Below, one piece after another: positions 27,690-38,386 of a DNA stretch of 64,000 nt. Numbering within the stretch: the stretch's first letter is position 1; each line of letters starts with the position of its first letter. The notes below the pieces were generated by a model. The model had not been told where the DNA came from, did not search any database, and saw only the letters and a program-made list of their open reading frames with translations. The stretch comes from Nymphalis io (Eukaryota; Arthropoda; Insecta; Lepidoptera; Nymphalidae). Position numbers and translations under genes: made by a program. The stretch spans positions 3,562,561-3,626,560 of the forward strand of contig NC_065916.1 of the NCBI RefSeq assembly GCF_905147045.1, in the 5' to 3' direction.

Positions 27690-30600
27690 TAATCCGTTGT
27701 AAAGTTGCCGTGGAGTACCGGCTTAGAATAGTACTCCCCCAATCTCATCCCGTGGGTGTCGTAAGAGGCGACTGAGGGACGGGGAAAAGGGGGGATGGGC
27801 AGCAGCGTCCCTCCCATAAACATCTTACCCCCCCTACTGCGCTCGCCAACACGCCTGCCCAGCGCGGCGAGTATGGGCAAACCCCTCCATTAATGGCAGA
27901 TGCGCCCAAAAAAAAGGCCCCCAGTTACCGGCAAGCCCGCTAGGCCCGACCAAGGTAGCGGTCGCGGTATCGGCAGGGCAGGGGGTGCTAAGAATCACCG
28001 GTTCACGGCAGGCTACCGTATAAAACGACTGAAAATGGCAACGTATAATGGACGCTCGATGAGGCTGGACCATCACCTCGCCGAATTAGAAGTAGAGTTA
28101 AGTCATATAAACTGGCATATACTGGGGTTATCTGAAGTCCGAAGACAGGGGGAGGACACGATAACTCTAGAGTCCGGTAACTTACTCTACTTCCGCGGAG
28201 GTGATAACCTCTCCCAGGGTGGTGTCGGTTTTCTAGTCAAAAAGGATCTCATTAGCAGCATTGTGGAAATCAGTAGTGTGTCGAACCGGGTAGCGTACCT
28301 TGTCCTAAAACTTTCCGACAGGTACTCCCTGAAGGTCGTACAGGTATATGCGCCAACTTCGACATACTCTGATGATGTGGTCGAAGCGATGTACGAGGAC
28401 ATCGCAAAGGCCCTCAACGACACCTCGAAGGCCCACTACAATGTTGTTATGGGAGACTTTAATGCTAAAGTGGGAGTACAAGATAGCGGTGAATCGAAAG
28501 TCGGACCTTACGGCTTGGGCTGCAGAAATCACAGGGGGCAAATGCTGGTAAACTTTCTCGAAGCACAGGGGCTTTTTTTGATGAATTCTTTCTTTCAAAA
28601 GAAGCCTCAGAGGAGGTGGACCTGGCGAAGCCCCGATAACGTGACAAGGAACGAGATAGACTTTATCATTTCGAATAAAAGGCACATATTTAGAGATGTT
28701 TCAGTGATCAACAGGTTTAATACCGGAAGTGATCACCGCTTGGTTCGAGGCACTCTAAATATCAACTTAAAAGCCGAAAGATCGAGAATGATGAGGTCTA
28801 CTCTCCGACCTACCATGCTCCAAGCTGCTCAAGGCTCCGAAAAGTTCCAAATGGAACTTCAAAATCAATTCACCGCGTTGGAAACCATAAGCAGCATTGA
28901 TGAGAGAACCGACACGCTGGTCAAAATACTGCAAAACACATCCCGCAAGTGTTTTCCGCCACAGAGAAGAGACAACGCACCAAAACTCTCTGCTGAGACA
29001 CTCGAGCTCATGAGAAAACGACGAGAACTACCATCGTTTTTGTCAGATAAGGCCTTAAACCGAACAATAAAAACGCTGACGCGACGCGATCTCCGACGCT
29101 CCAATACCCGTGCCATCAAGGCTGCGATTGAGCAAAATCGGGGATCGAAAGTGTTCGCTCGCAAGTTTGGGAGGCCGCGTCTGACAAAACTTAAAACTGA
29201 AAATGGTGGGGTCGTTACCTCTAGGCCTGAGATTATCGGAGAAGTAGAGAGGTTTTATGGGCAGTTGTTCTCTTCAAGATCGGATAAACCCGTGGGAATC
29301 AGTATTGATGACCAGCGCGCCCCTCTTATGCGCCATTACTCCGAGGAGCTCCCGGTCGTTGACCAAGGAGAGATTAGGGCGGCTCTAGAACAGCTTAAAA
29401 ACAACAAAGCTCCGGGAGATGACGGAATCACAACAGAGTTGCTTAAGGCAGGCGGGACCCCGGTCCTGAAAGAGCTAGCAAGCCTCTTTAATTCCGTCAT
29501 CCAACATGGCAAGACCCCGGAAACGTGGAGCGGGAGTGAGGTGGTACTGTTTTTCAAGAAAGGTGATAAAACCCTCTTGAAAAACTACAGACCAATCTCC
29601 CTCCTGAGTCACGTGTATAAGATGTTCTCAAGAGTCGTCACGAACCGTCTCGCCAGACGACTTGACGAGTTCCAGCCCCCAGAGCAAGCCGGCTTTCGAT
29701 TAGGCTACAGCACCGTGGACCACATCCATACTGTTCGGCAGATTGTGCAGAAGACCGAAGAGTACAATCAGCCGCTGTGTATGGCATATGTGGACTACGA
29801 GAAAGCCTTCGACTCCATCGAAACCTGGGCAGTGCTCGACTCATTGCAGAGATGTCATATCGATTGGAGATATATCGAGGTACTGAGATGTCTGTACAAC
29901 GCCGCTACAATGACTGTCCACATCCAGGACTGTAAGACGAAGGCGATCCAACTGCGCAGAGGGGTGAGACAGGGGGATGTAATATCCCCGAAACTGTTCA
30001 CCAACGCGTTGGAAGACGTTTTCAAAACGCTGGATTGGACTAGGTATGGAGTCAATGTAAACGGCGAGTACATCTCACACCTTCGATTTGCCGACGATAT
30101 CGTCATCATAGCAGAGTCGCTGGAACAACTCACCGAAATGCTGCGTAGCCTAGGCGAGTCTTCCCGGCGTGTCGGTCTCGGTATGAACTTGGACAAGACC
30201 AAGGTCATGTTCAATAGGCATGTCGTGCCGGGACCGATATACGTCGAGGGGAAACCTCTCGAAGTTGTTAGTGAATATACCTACCTAGGACAGGTAATAC
30301 AAGTCGGTAGGAACAACTTCGAGAAGGAAGCCGATCGAAGAATTCGCTTGGGATGGGCAGCATTTGGCAACCTTCGTCAAGTCCTCAAGTCGTCTATACC
30401 GCAATGTTTGAAGACGAAAGTCTTCAACCAATGCGTCTTACCTGCCATGACATACGGTGCCGAAACGTGGACACTAACTGCGGGACTAGTCTACAAATTC
30501 AAAGTCGCTCAGCGTGCTATGGAGCGAGCTATGCTCGGAGTATCTTTGAAGGATAAGATCAGAAATGAGATTATCCGGAAAAGAACCGGAGTCACCGACA

Positions 30601-30880
30601 TAGCTTGCAAAATTAGCAGGCTGAAGTGGCAGTGGGCTGGTCACGTATGTCGTAGGACCGATGGCCGTTGGAGCAGACGAGTCCTAGAGTGGAGACCGCG
30701 AATCGGCAAGCGCAGCGTAGGGCGCCCTCCAGCCAGGTGGACCGACGACCTTAAGAAGGTGGCGGGCACCAACTGGATGCGGAAGGCGGAGGACAGGGAG
30801 CTTTGGCGCACCTTGGGAGAGGCCTATGTTCAGCAGTGGACAACGATTGGCTGTTGATTGATTGATTGATTGATTATATA
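27690..30880 (+). mobile_element. Full-length RTE-type LINE with intact ORF
   Basis: A GC-richer 5' part of about 210 bp (CCCGTGGGTGTCGTAAGAGG near 27750) leads into one long ORF. The 3' end is a GATT repeat (TTGATTGATTGATTGATT, 30855-30875). A simple-repeat 3' end and a single ORF are typical of RTE elements. The 5' boundary is placed from composition. It separates the SIRT5-like exon from anything downstream. Confidence 0.85.
27900..30857 (+). CDS. RTE endonuclease-reverse transcriptase, 985 codons, intact
   Basis: The first ATG is at 27900; translation may start further in, near MATYNGRSMR (about residue 46), where the AP endonuclease begins. Endonuclease landmarks are LGLSEVRRQG, VMGDFNAKVG, RNEIDFIIS and SDHRLVRG. 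RT landmarks are LKNNKAPGDDGI, KNYRPISLLSHVYK, YVDYEKAFDSIETW, RRGVRQGDVISPKLF and FADD at residues 730-733. The C-terminus has CRRTDGRWSRRVLEWRPR and GRPPARWTDDLKK. No stop interrupts it, so it is a candidate active element. A closely related truncated copy lies at 43362-45661. Confidence 0.95.
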   Translation: MRPKKRPPVTGKPARPDQGSGRGIGRAGGAKNHRFTAGYRIKRLKMATYNGRSMRLDHHLAELEVELSHINWHILGLSEVRRQGEDTITLESGNLLYFRGGDNLSQGGVGFLVKKDLISSIVEISSVSNRVAYLVLKLSDRYSLKVVQVYAPTSTYSDDVVEAMYEDIAKALNDTSKAHYNVVMGDFNAKVGVQDSGESKVGPYGLGCRNHRGQMLVNFLEAQGLFLMNSFFQKKPQRRWTWRSPDNVTRNEIDFIISNKRHIFRDVSVINRFNTGSDHRLVRGTLNINLKAERSRMMRSTLRPTMLQAAQGSEKFQMELQNQFTALETISSIDERTDTLVKILQNTSRKCFPPQRRDNAPKLSAETLELMRKRRELPSFLSDKALNRTIKTLTRRDLRRSNTRAIKAAIEQNRGSKVFARKFGRPRLTKLKTENGGVVTSRPEIIGEVERFYGQLFSSRSDKPVGISIDDQRAPLMRHYSEELPVVDQGEIRAALEQLKNNKAPGDDGITTELLKAGGTPVLKELASLFNSVIQHGKTPETWSGSEVVLFFKKGDKTLLKNYRPISLLSHVYKMFSRVVTNRLARRLDEFQPPEQAGFRLGYSTVDHIHTVRQIVQKTEEYNQPLCMAYVDYEKAFDSIETWAVLDSLQRCHIDWRYIEVLRCLYNAATMTVHIQDCKTKAIQLRRGVRQGDVISPKLFTNALEDVFKTLDWTRYGVNVNGEYISHLRFADDIVIIAESLEQLTEMLRSLGESSRRVGLGMNLDKTKVMFNRHVVPGPIYVEGKPLEVVSEYTYLGQVIQVGRNNFEKEADRRIRLGWAAFGNLRQVLKSSIPQCLKTKVFNQCVLPAMTYGAETWTLTAGLVYKFKVAQRAMERAMLGVSLKDKIRNEIIRKRTGVTDIACKISRLKWQWAGHVCRRTDGRWSRRVLEWRPRIGKRSVGRPPARWTDDLKKVAGTNWMRKAEDRELWRTLGEAYVQQWTTIGC

Positions 30881-30891
30881 TATATATATGT

Positions 30892-30918
30892 ATATATATA
30901 AGCCTTTATATATTGCAA
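30892..30918 (-). repeat. Right arm of the perfect 27-bp inverted repeat
   Basis: ATATATATAAGCCTTTATAT plus ATTGCAA, exact reverse complement of 26827-26853. Immediately after it the sequence rejoins the AT-rich block shared with copies 3 and 4 (TTATTTTCTATTTAAATG). Confidence 0.85.
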
Positions 30919-31269
30919 ATGTTATTTTCTATTTAAATGAAATAATATATTTATATGCATACATATATAACGTAACTGTTTTTAAAATGATAATCACGCC
31001 CCAAGGAACAAATCTTTAGGTTTGTATTTTTTTTTTTTGTTAATGGTAGCTCTTACAATGCCGATGTTACTTTTGCATTAAGCCGCGCTGATATGTAAGA
31101 CTCCAATAAAAATTGATTATAAATTTAAAACAATAATGTTGTACGGTAAAATAATTTTTGTATTTATTTAAAAAAAAAAACCTACTTAGCATTTTAAAAA
31201 CACAAACGTCATGACGCCATTTTGAATTACAATTTTGGCGCCATTAATATAATCACTACCTCAAGAGGT
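30919..31269 (+). repeat. AT-rich dispersed block, left part (split by the Gypsy element)
   Basis: Matches 61743-62099 and, reversed, about 46675-47030. It contains CATGACGCCATTTTGAATTAC and TTTTGGCGCCATTAATATAA. It ends at CTCAAGAGGT, the Gypsy target site. No gene. Confidence 0.85.
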
Positions 31270-31685
31270 TGTGGCGAGTGCACAATGCGTCTAAACGCAG
31301 CACAAACATCACCTGATCAACTACGTCATTGATCAGGTGATGTTGCAGTGGTCTGATGTATGTCGTCACACGTATGGATACACCCCTTCGGCAATATGGT
31401 CGCATACGCATCTATTGTCCTCGCAGCGACGTCACACGCTTGACCACGCAAGATGGCCGCATGCATCGCTTTTGTTTTCGCCTAGGAGGAGGTCCGAGGC
31501 GTGGTGGTCATCGTGAGAGGGGAATGCCTATATAAGCACTGTTGTTGTTGTTTATTTTTAATTAATTAATTATTTCAACTATTTTTACTGTACGCTCTAA
31601 TGTAAACATTGTTGACTTGTCACTATAAATACATCTCAAAGTCTGCCGGAGTTTTTAATTGGTGGTTAAGCTACGACCCTCTTCA
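31270..31685 (+). repeat. 5' LTR of the Gypsy element
   Basis: Starts TGTGGCGAGTGCAC and ends CCCTCTTCA (TG...CA). It has a TATA box (TATATAAG, 31529-31536) and lacks 7 bp (in the CACGC...AAGATGG region) present in the 3' LTR. Confidence 0.9.
31305..31344. promoter_or_regulatory. Perfect 16-bp hairpin in the LTR U3 region
   Basis: AACATCACCTGATCAA, an 8-bp loop CTACGTCA, then the exact reverse complement. The same hairpin is kept unchanged in the 3' LTR at 35787-35826, which hints at function or recency. Confidence 0.75.
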
Positions 31686-31686
31686 C

Positions 31687-31700
31687 TGGTGACCCCGACG
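31687..31700 (+). other. Primer binding site, tRNA-Trp type
   Basis: TGGTGACCCCGACG lies one base after the 5' LTR and is complementary to the CCA end of tRNA-Trp. Confidence 0.75.
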
Positions 31701-31733
31701 TTTGAAGCACGAAGAAGAAGAAGACCTTTCAAG

Positions 31734-32645
31734 ATGTCAATGCCGGACGCTCCATTATCACGTGACGCCACAGCTGTTACCGCCCTTCCGGCCACTGGAG
31801 AAACGATGCGAGTTGGAGTGAGAGTACCTGTATTCAACCCAGATGATCCAGAATTATGGTTCGCACAGCTCGAAGGCCAATTCACCCTGTCCGGCATCCG
31901 AGAAGACTCCACGAAGTTCTATTACGTACTAGCGCAACTCGAACCACAGCACACGGCGGAAATAAGGGACCTGGTCGTAGCTCCACCTTCCACCGGCAGG
32001 TACGACAAATTAAAAGCCGAATTAATACGGAAGCTGTCAGCTTCACAAGAGCGTAAAATAAAACAACTGCTAATGCACGAGGAACTCGGTGATAGAAAGC
32101 CCACACAATTTTTACGGCATCTACAACACCTAGCTGGGCCAACTGTTCCAACCGATTTTATCCGTACCATCTGGTCAAGTCGACTCCCAACGCATTTGCA
32201 GACGTGTATAGCAGCGCAGCATACGAAGATGAGCCTTGAAGACATGGCAGAGCTTGCCGACCGTATCAACGAAATCGTTCCAGCACCATTGCAAGTGTCC
32301 GAGCAAGTAGCCGTGCCAGTAGCCGGTCGAGTAGCCGGGCAAGTAGCTAGTGCATCTATTTCCACTCTAGGAGTACCAAGTACTAGTTTCGAAAGCCTGA
32401 ATCAGACCGTAGCTGAGCTGAGCAAGCAGATGGAGATACTTAGCATGCAACTTAACCGAAGACAGCCACGATCCCGCTCACGATTCGCCATAGACAGATC
32501 GCGACGACATTCTCGCGCACGTTCCCGCTCACAAACAAATAACTACCCGTACTGTTGGTACCATTATAGATTCGGTGAGCGCGCACGCAAATGTATTCAA
32601 CCGTGTAGCTACAAGAAAATGGGAAACGCTCAAGGCAGCCAGTAG
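31734..32645 (+). CDS. gag: Gypsy gag with CHCC zinc finger
   Basis: 303 codons from ATG 31734 to TAG 32643-32645. The capsid part has VPVFNPDDPELWFAQLEGQF and YDKLKAELIRKLS, typical of arthropod Gypsy Gag. A basic RS-rich stretch (SRSRFAIDRSRRHSR) is followed by a finger with Cys274, His277, Cys287 and Cys291 (CX2HX9CX3C) in place of the usual CCHC. The pol frame begins at this stop in the -1 register, so Pol would need a frameshift. Confidence 0.9.
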   Translation: MSMPDAPLSRDATAVTALPATGETMRVGVRVPVFNPDDPELWFAQLEGQFTLSGIREDSTKFYYVLAQLEPQHTAEIRDLVVAPPSTGRYDKLKAELIRKLSASQERKIKQLLMHEELGDRKPTQFLRHLQHLAGPTVPTDFIRTIWSSRLPTHLQTCIAAQHTKMSLEDMAELADRINEIVPAPLQVSEQVAVPVAGRVAGQVASASISTLGVPSTSFESLNQTVAELSKQMEILSMQLNRRQPRSRSRFAIDRSRRHSRARSRSQTNNYPYCWYHYRFGERARKCIQPCSYKKMGNAQGSQ

Positions 32646-35600
32646 TGGCGGTAAACGACTGCCTTACAATTTCGGGCCGCCTGTTCATCACGGATCGCAA
32701 GACCAAAGTGCAATATTTAGTTGACACCGGTTCAGACCTCTGTGTCTTTCCAAGATCCGCTGTTCGGGAACCTAGAAACAAAACGGGATACGAATTGTTC
32801 GCTGCAAATAAGACTATCATTTACACATATGGCTTCCTCCCCTTAACGCTGGATCTAGGACTTAGGCGCACTTTCACGTGGCGTTTCGTCGTAGCAGACG
32901 TCTCAAAGTCCATCATCGGCGTCGACTTTTTGAGTTACTACAACCTGCTAGTCGACTGTCGCAACCAGCGCCTTGTTGACGGTGTTACCACACTTGCTGT
33001 TGCACTCCCGAAACAACGTTCTACGGAAACAATTTCCTCAGTCCGTACGACTTTAGAGGATACATCTTATCATCGCCTGCTTAGAGAATTCCCAGAAATC
33101 ACTCGTCCTGCTGGAAAGCCGCACATCACCAAACACTCTACGGTGCACCATATCCGTACCACCGATGGACCACCGGTATCTAGCCGCCCGCGACGGTTAG
33201 ACCCGGAAAGACTAAAAATTGCTAAGCAAGAGTTCGAAGAGATGTTACAGAGTGGCACAGCAAGAAGATCTGACAGCCCATGGTCATCACCGTTACATTT
33301 AACTAAGAAGAAAAACGACGGGTGGCGACCGTGCGGCGATTACAGAGCCCTAAACGCCCGTACAATTCCCGATAAGTACCCTATCAGGCACTTGCATGAT
33401 TTTACGTGCCAGTTGACAGGCAGTACGGTCTTTTCAACCATAGACCTGGTTAAAGCTTATCATCAGATACCAGTACACGAAGACGACATTCCGAAAACAG
33501 CTATCGCCACTCCTTTCGGGCTTTACGAATTCCCGTTCATGACGTTCGGTCTTCGTAACGCCGCACAGACCTTTCAAAGATTCATGGACGAGGTACTGCG
33601 GGGCTTAGATTTTTGTTACGGGTACCTGGATGACATTCTAGTCTTCAGCAGCAGCAGTACCCTTCATCAGGAGCATCTCAAGTTGTTGTTCCAAAGACTA
33701 GCAGAATATGGAGTTCTAATAAATACCAACAAATGTACTTTCGGCAAAACGCAAGTCCAAATCCTGGGCCACAACGTGTCAGCAGCAGGAATACAGCCGT
33801 TAGAATCGAAGGTTGAAGCCATTCAGAACTTCCCTGTACCCAAGACGCTAAAAGAATTACGAAGATTTTTAGGTATGATCAATTTTTATCGCCGTTTTAT
33901 ACCTAATGCTGCAAAAGTTCAGGCACCGCTCAACCAACTCCTCGTTGGGCCTAAAACGAAGGGATCGCAGCCTATTAACATGACGCCTGCCCTATTAGAG
34001 TCTTTCGAACTGTCTAAAAAGCAACTTTCAGAAGCCACGCTTTTGGTCCACCCAGATCCTCAAGCAGAACTGTCCATACAGACGGACGCTTCAGATACAG
34101 CAATAGGTGCTGTGCTGCAACAGTTCAAGAACAATGAATGGTAACCCTTAGCATTCTTTTCGAGGAAGCTAAGTCCATTACAGAAAAAGTACAGCCCATA
34201 TGACCGAGAGTTATTGGCAGTGTATGACGCAATTAGACATTTCAGATTTATGGTGGAAGCTCGGACATTTTGTATCATCACGGACCATAAACCACTTACG
34301 TTTGTCTTTGCTAATCACCGAGAGAACAGTTCGCCACACCAGTTTCGCTACTTGGACTTTATAAGCCAATTCACCACAGACTTCAGATATGTAGCTGGTA
34401 AAGACAATTTTGTTGCAGATGCCCTTTCGCGTATCGAGGCAGTTTCTATACCCTTAGATTACCACTCCCTGGTCAAAGCACAAGAGGCGGACAGCGAGCT
34501 ACAGGACCTGCTGAAAAATGGGTCTGCGCTTAGGTTGAAGAAAATATGATTAGAGTCAGAGCCAGCTCTTCTGGTATACTGCGATGTCTCTCAAAGTAAT
34601 CCTTGACCATTCATCACACCTTCATATCGCAAGCAGGTATTCGATTCGCTCCACAATTTAAGCCATCCAGGAGCCAAGCCTACGGTCAAGTTAGTTACAG
34701 AGCGCTACATTTGGCCTGGTATCCGCAAAGACTGTCGACAATGGGTAAAGGAGTGTCAACAATGTCAGCAAAGCAAAGTGACCAGACACACTCAAGCTCC
34801 GCTACAAGCCTTCGAAAGCCCTTCCGCACGTTTTCGACACATCCACTTGGATTTGATAGGTCCTTTACCTTTATGTTTAGGTTACAGGTACTGCCTAACC
34901 ATCGTGGACCGCTACACAAGGTGGCCAGAAGTCTACCCACTACAGGACATCACCGCCGAAAGCTGCATTGCTGCCCTTTCCAGTGGTTGGATATCACGGT
35001 TCGGGTGCCCCGAACACATCACCACTGACCGTGGACGGCAGTTTGAGTCGGGCGCTTTCAAAGAACTGGTCAAGCTCATCGGTGCCAACCATCATACCAC
35101 AACGGCATATCATCCGGCAGCTAATGGTATGGTAGAAAGACTACACCGTCAATTAAAAGCCGCAATTGCCTGTCATTCTACCCCGAACTGGGTAGAAGTG
35201 TTACCTTGGGTATTACTAGGTATACGCAGCGCATACAAAGATGACATTAAAGCTTCGACTGCCGAACTTGTCTACGGGGAACGACTGCGGTTACCTGGAC
35301 AGTTCTTCTCATCAGCACCCCCAACCATCGAAGACATCAACGAATTCATTAGTAGAATCCGAACACATGTCAATAAATTAAGGCCACAACCATCATCTTG
35401 GCACACAAGTTCTAATCAAACTTTTTACATACCAAAAGACCTTATGCTTACCTCGCACGTATTTATCCGGCAGAGTTCCCATCGGAAACCCCTTCAAGCA
35501 CCTTATTCAGGTCCATACAGGGTGCTGCGACGCGAGGAGAAAACCTTTGACATCGACGTACAAGGCAAAACGCAGCGAATCAGCATAGACAGACTGAAAC

Positions 35601-35728
35601 CAGCTTACATACTCGCTGAGGACCAGACAGACCAGAATATCAAAGTTCAGGAGAAGTCTGATGCCATCCCTGCCAGTAAAACCAGGAGTGGTAGAGTGGT
35701 CAGATTCCCAAACTACTATCGCCCGTAG
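32645..35728 (+). pseudogene. pol: Gypsy pol (protease, RT, RNase H, integrase), three in-frame stops
   Basis: Order in one frame: protease (LVDTGSDLCVFP near 32720), RT (PCGDYRALNARTIPDKYPI, then YLDD near 33625), RNase H (QTDASDTAIGAVLQQ near 34080, TDHKPLTF near 34282), integrase zinc finger (H..H..C..C near 34650-34770), and catalytic core with [24 protein letters not shown] and [10 protein letters not shown]. Stops occur at 34142 (TAA), 34547 (TGA) and 34604 (TGA); the frame itself is never shifted. It ends with the TAG at 35726-35728, just before a purine tract. Confidence 0.92.
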
Positions 35729-35738
35729 TCACGGTCTC

Positions 35739-35751
35739 GGCGGGGGAGTAG
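35739..35751 (+). other. Polypurine tract
   Basis: GGCGGGGGAGTAG directly precedes the 3' LTR. Confidence 0.7.
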
Positions 35752-36174
35752 TGTGGCGAGTGCACAATGCGTCTAAACGCAGCACAAACATCACCTGATC
35801 AACTACGTCATTGATCAGGTGATGTTGCAGTGGTCTGATGTATGTCGTCACACGTATGGATACACCCCTTCGGCAATATGGTCGCATACGCATCTATTGT
35901 CCTCGCAGCGACGTCACACGCTTGACCACGCCCCCAGCAAGATGGCCGCATGCATCGCTTTTGTTTTCGCCTAGGAGGAGGTCCGAGGCGTGGTGGTCAT
36001 CGTGAGAGGGGAATGCCTATATAAGCGCTGTTGTTGTTGTTTATTTTTAATTAATTAATTATTTCAACTATTTTTACTGTACGCTCTAATGTAAACATTG
36101 TTGACTTGTCACTATAAATAACTCTTAAAGTCTGCCGGAATTTTTAATTGGTGGTTAAGCTACGACTCGCTTCA
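35752..36174 (+). repeat. 3' LTR of the Gypsy element
   Basis: 423 bp, TGTGGCGAGTGCAC to ACTCGCTTCA. It differs from the 5' LTR by a 7-bp indel and several substitutions, mainly in the last 60 bp. Confidence 0.9.
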
Positions 36175-37257
36175 AGGTAAACCAAAATTAGCTTTCATAT
36201 TTTTATTTAAATTTAAACTTTGTACATTAAATGATATATTCAGTTCCTGTTTATAAATTGCAATTTTAAGTTAATGACACATATTTATATAACATTACGA
36301 TATCTAACTATCAATGATCGGATTATTTAATGCCGATTTTACTTTAGACGATATGACATTGAATTTTTATGATTTGTATTAATTAATATTTTTATAGCTA
36401 TCTGTGGTATCGATATTAATTAAACTACAATAATATTAAACATAATTTAAAAAAAGCAATTAAGGGTTGATAAGTATGGGATAAATTGTTTTTCAATATA
36501 AGGGCGCAATAAGATTTTTTTAAACAAAGATAATTAGTATCATTTACGTTTTTGGTCTAAGAAAACGTGTCGCGTTAAAAGTTATTTTTTTAAATAAAAA
36601 AACATATTAAAACCTTTACTAACCTGATTATTATATTACACATAACAAATTAAAAAAAATTGCAGCATAAAATAATGTTAATTATATATAAATTAAAAAA
36701 TAAACATCCAGGTATTTAGGTATAAGTTGTAATAACTCGGTCATATTTTTTTGAGAACTTCAGGCATTATAAGCACGAACTATTCCCGTCAAGCATATTC
36801 TGATCAGTTATAAATATAAATGAAATTTCGTCTTTTACCTAACTTATGCAATACTAAATTTGAATATGTACCAATACAAAATTATATATTACTATTTTGG
36901 TAATATTTTACAAAATTCAAGCGATTCATCACTGCTTGAAAATTATATTTTATTCTTATTAGGCGCCATTTTGAATATATAAGGAATGGCCTGTGTTTAA
37001 GACTGTGCGGCAATATGAATGGAAAAACATACCGCTAAGCTAAATAACAATAATTATTAAAAGAATAGCAGACCTAACATCAGAAATAGCATTTGTGTGA
37101 TAACCATCCTCAAGAATATTAAAAAATGCTCTGCTATGTCATATTCTGTTATTTTGAAAAGACCCCATTTTCAAATTCGTATTGTGTTATTTAAATTTAT
37201 TAAAATATTATATATTTTTAAACATAATCATGACGCCATTTTAAATTTAAATTTTAT
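36175..37257 (+). repeat. AT-rich dispersed block, right part
   Basis: Continues the block after the Gypsy insertion; it matches 62096-63170 and, reversed, 46680 down to 45662 and then 43361-43332. It includes TTAGGCGCCATTTTGAATAT and ends at TTTTAAATTTAAATTTT, then switches to a minisatellite unit. No gene. Confidence 0.85.
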
Positions 37258-37352
37258 AGAATTAGGATTACGTTGTTAATGTACCAGGAGAACATAAACA
37301 GTGAGACGGTTTCACCGAACAATTAGATTAAAAGAGTCAATTAGTTTCAATT
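37258..37352 (+). repeat. 89-bp minisatellite unit left of a LINE
   Basis: GTTAATGTACCAGGAGAACA and CACCGAACAATTAGATT identify the unit. The array resumes at 40146, so the LINE between them inserted into the array. Confidence 0.85.
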
Positions 37353-37359
37353 ATAATCA

Positions 37360-38214
37360 ATGCTGTTTCTCACGGAGACGCAAATACTCCGCCCTGCCGA
37401 CACCAGCTACCTTAACTATCCCGGCTACATGCTAGAAGAATCTTTTAAAGCGAAAGCCGGAGTATGCTTGTTTGTCAGGGCGGGTGTTTGTTATCACCGA
37501 TTGCGCTGCTTGGAGGACCCCTTCTTCTCCATGTTGGTGGTACGTGTGGACCTGGTTCGTCACAATGGTGACTTGGAGACAAGCCGATTATTTGACCATC
37601 TTAGTCGGGTGGCAGATGCTGCGCAAGAGCAGTTTCCTAACGCGCAATTGGTGTTTTTGGGGGATTTTAATGATTCATGGTGATCATGGTTGAAATCCCT
37701 CAAAACTGACCATGCTGGAAGAACTGCTCATGCTTTTGCTCTCACACACGACTTGACCCAACTGGTTGATCAGCCCACCAGGATCCCAGACATTGATGGG
37801 CAAGCGCCTTCTCTACTGGATCTTCTGCTGACTTCTCACCCAGTGGAATATCAGGTTGTGGTTCAAGCTCCACTTGGTTCTTCGGATCACGGCCTTATAT
37901 CTACCAAAGTGCCACAGGCCAAGCTGCCGCCATCAGCGGTATGCAAACGTCGCGTTTGGCACTATAAGTCGGCAGATTGGGACGGTATGCGCGATTACTA
38001 TGCGTCAGTCCCTTGGAAGGAACGTTGCTTCAGTGGGAATGACCCGACAGCTAGTGCCGCTGCTGTTGCTGATGAGATCATGTTAGGAATGGAATACTAC
38101 ATTCCTACCTCAGATCTCATCAATAGGGGTACGCGTAACCGTTGGTTAACTCGTGAATGTGCCGATGCTGTATCATCTAAGCAGGCGGCATATCGCACGT
38201 GGATCAACGGCTGA
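37360..38214 (+). pseudogene. LINE endonuclease part, interrupted
   Basis: Open from 37360 to a TGA at 37681, then the same frame continues to 38214. Motifs are LTETQILRPADTS, GVCLFVRAGV, LVFLGDFND and PLGSSDHGLIS (the endonuclease SDH motif). A stop at 38212-38214 and a missing segment near 38380 separate it from the RT. Confidence 0.85.
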
Positions 38215-38386
38215 ATTAGCGGGGCATCTAACATTGACTCACTGAAAGCAAACTACAATAAAAATTCCAAGTCCTGTAGGAAGGCATACACGAGAGCGGA
38301 TGCACAGCGCATTGTACAGATTGGTCATGACCTTATTTCGCATCCTAGGGGCTCCCGTAGCTTCTGGCGTCTGACAAGACAACTCT

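Larger units (their letters stand above)
31270..36174 (+). mobile_element. Ty3/Gypsy LTR retrotransposon, CsRn1-like
   Basis: Complete element with two LTRs (416 and 423 bp) flanked by the 4-bp target duplication AGGT at 31266-31269 and 36175-36178. The unoccupied site is seen in copy 4 near 62097 (CTCAAGAGGTAAACC). The primer site matches the 3' end of tRNA-Trp, and Gag has a CHCC zinc finger; both are known features of the CsRn1 clade. No env-like ORF. Pol has three in-frame stops and the LTRs differ at several sites, so the copy is not recent and is defective. Confidence 0.92.

Noticed and set aside
28187..28685. Minus-strand ORFs inside the RTE, Gypsy and Dong coding regions
   Set aside because: They are antisense shadows of long conserved ORFs.
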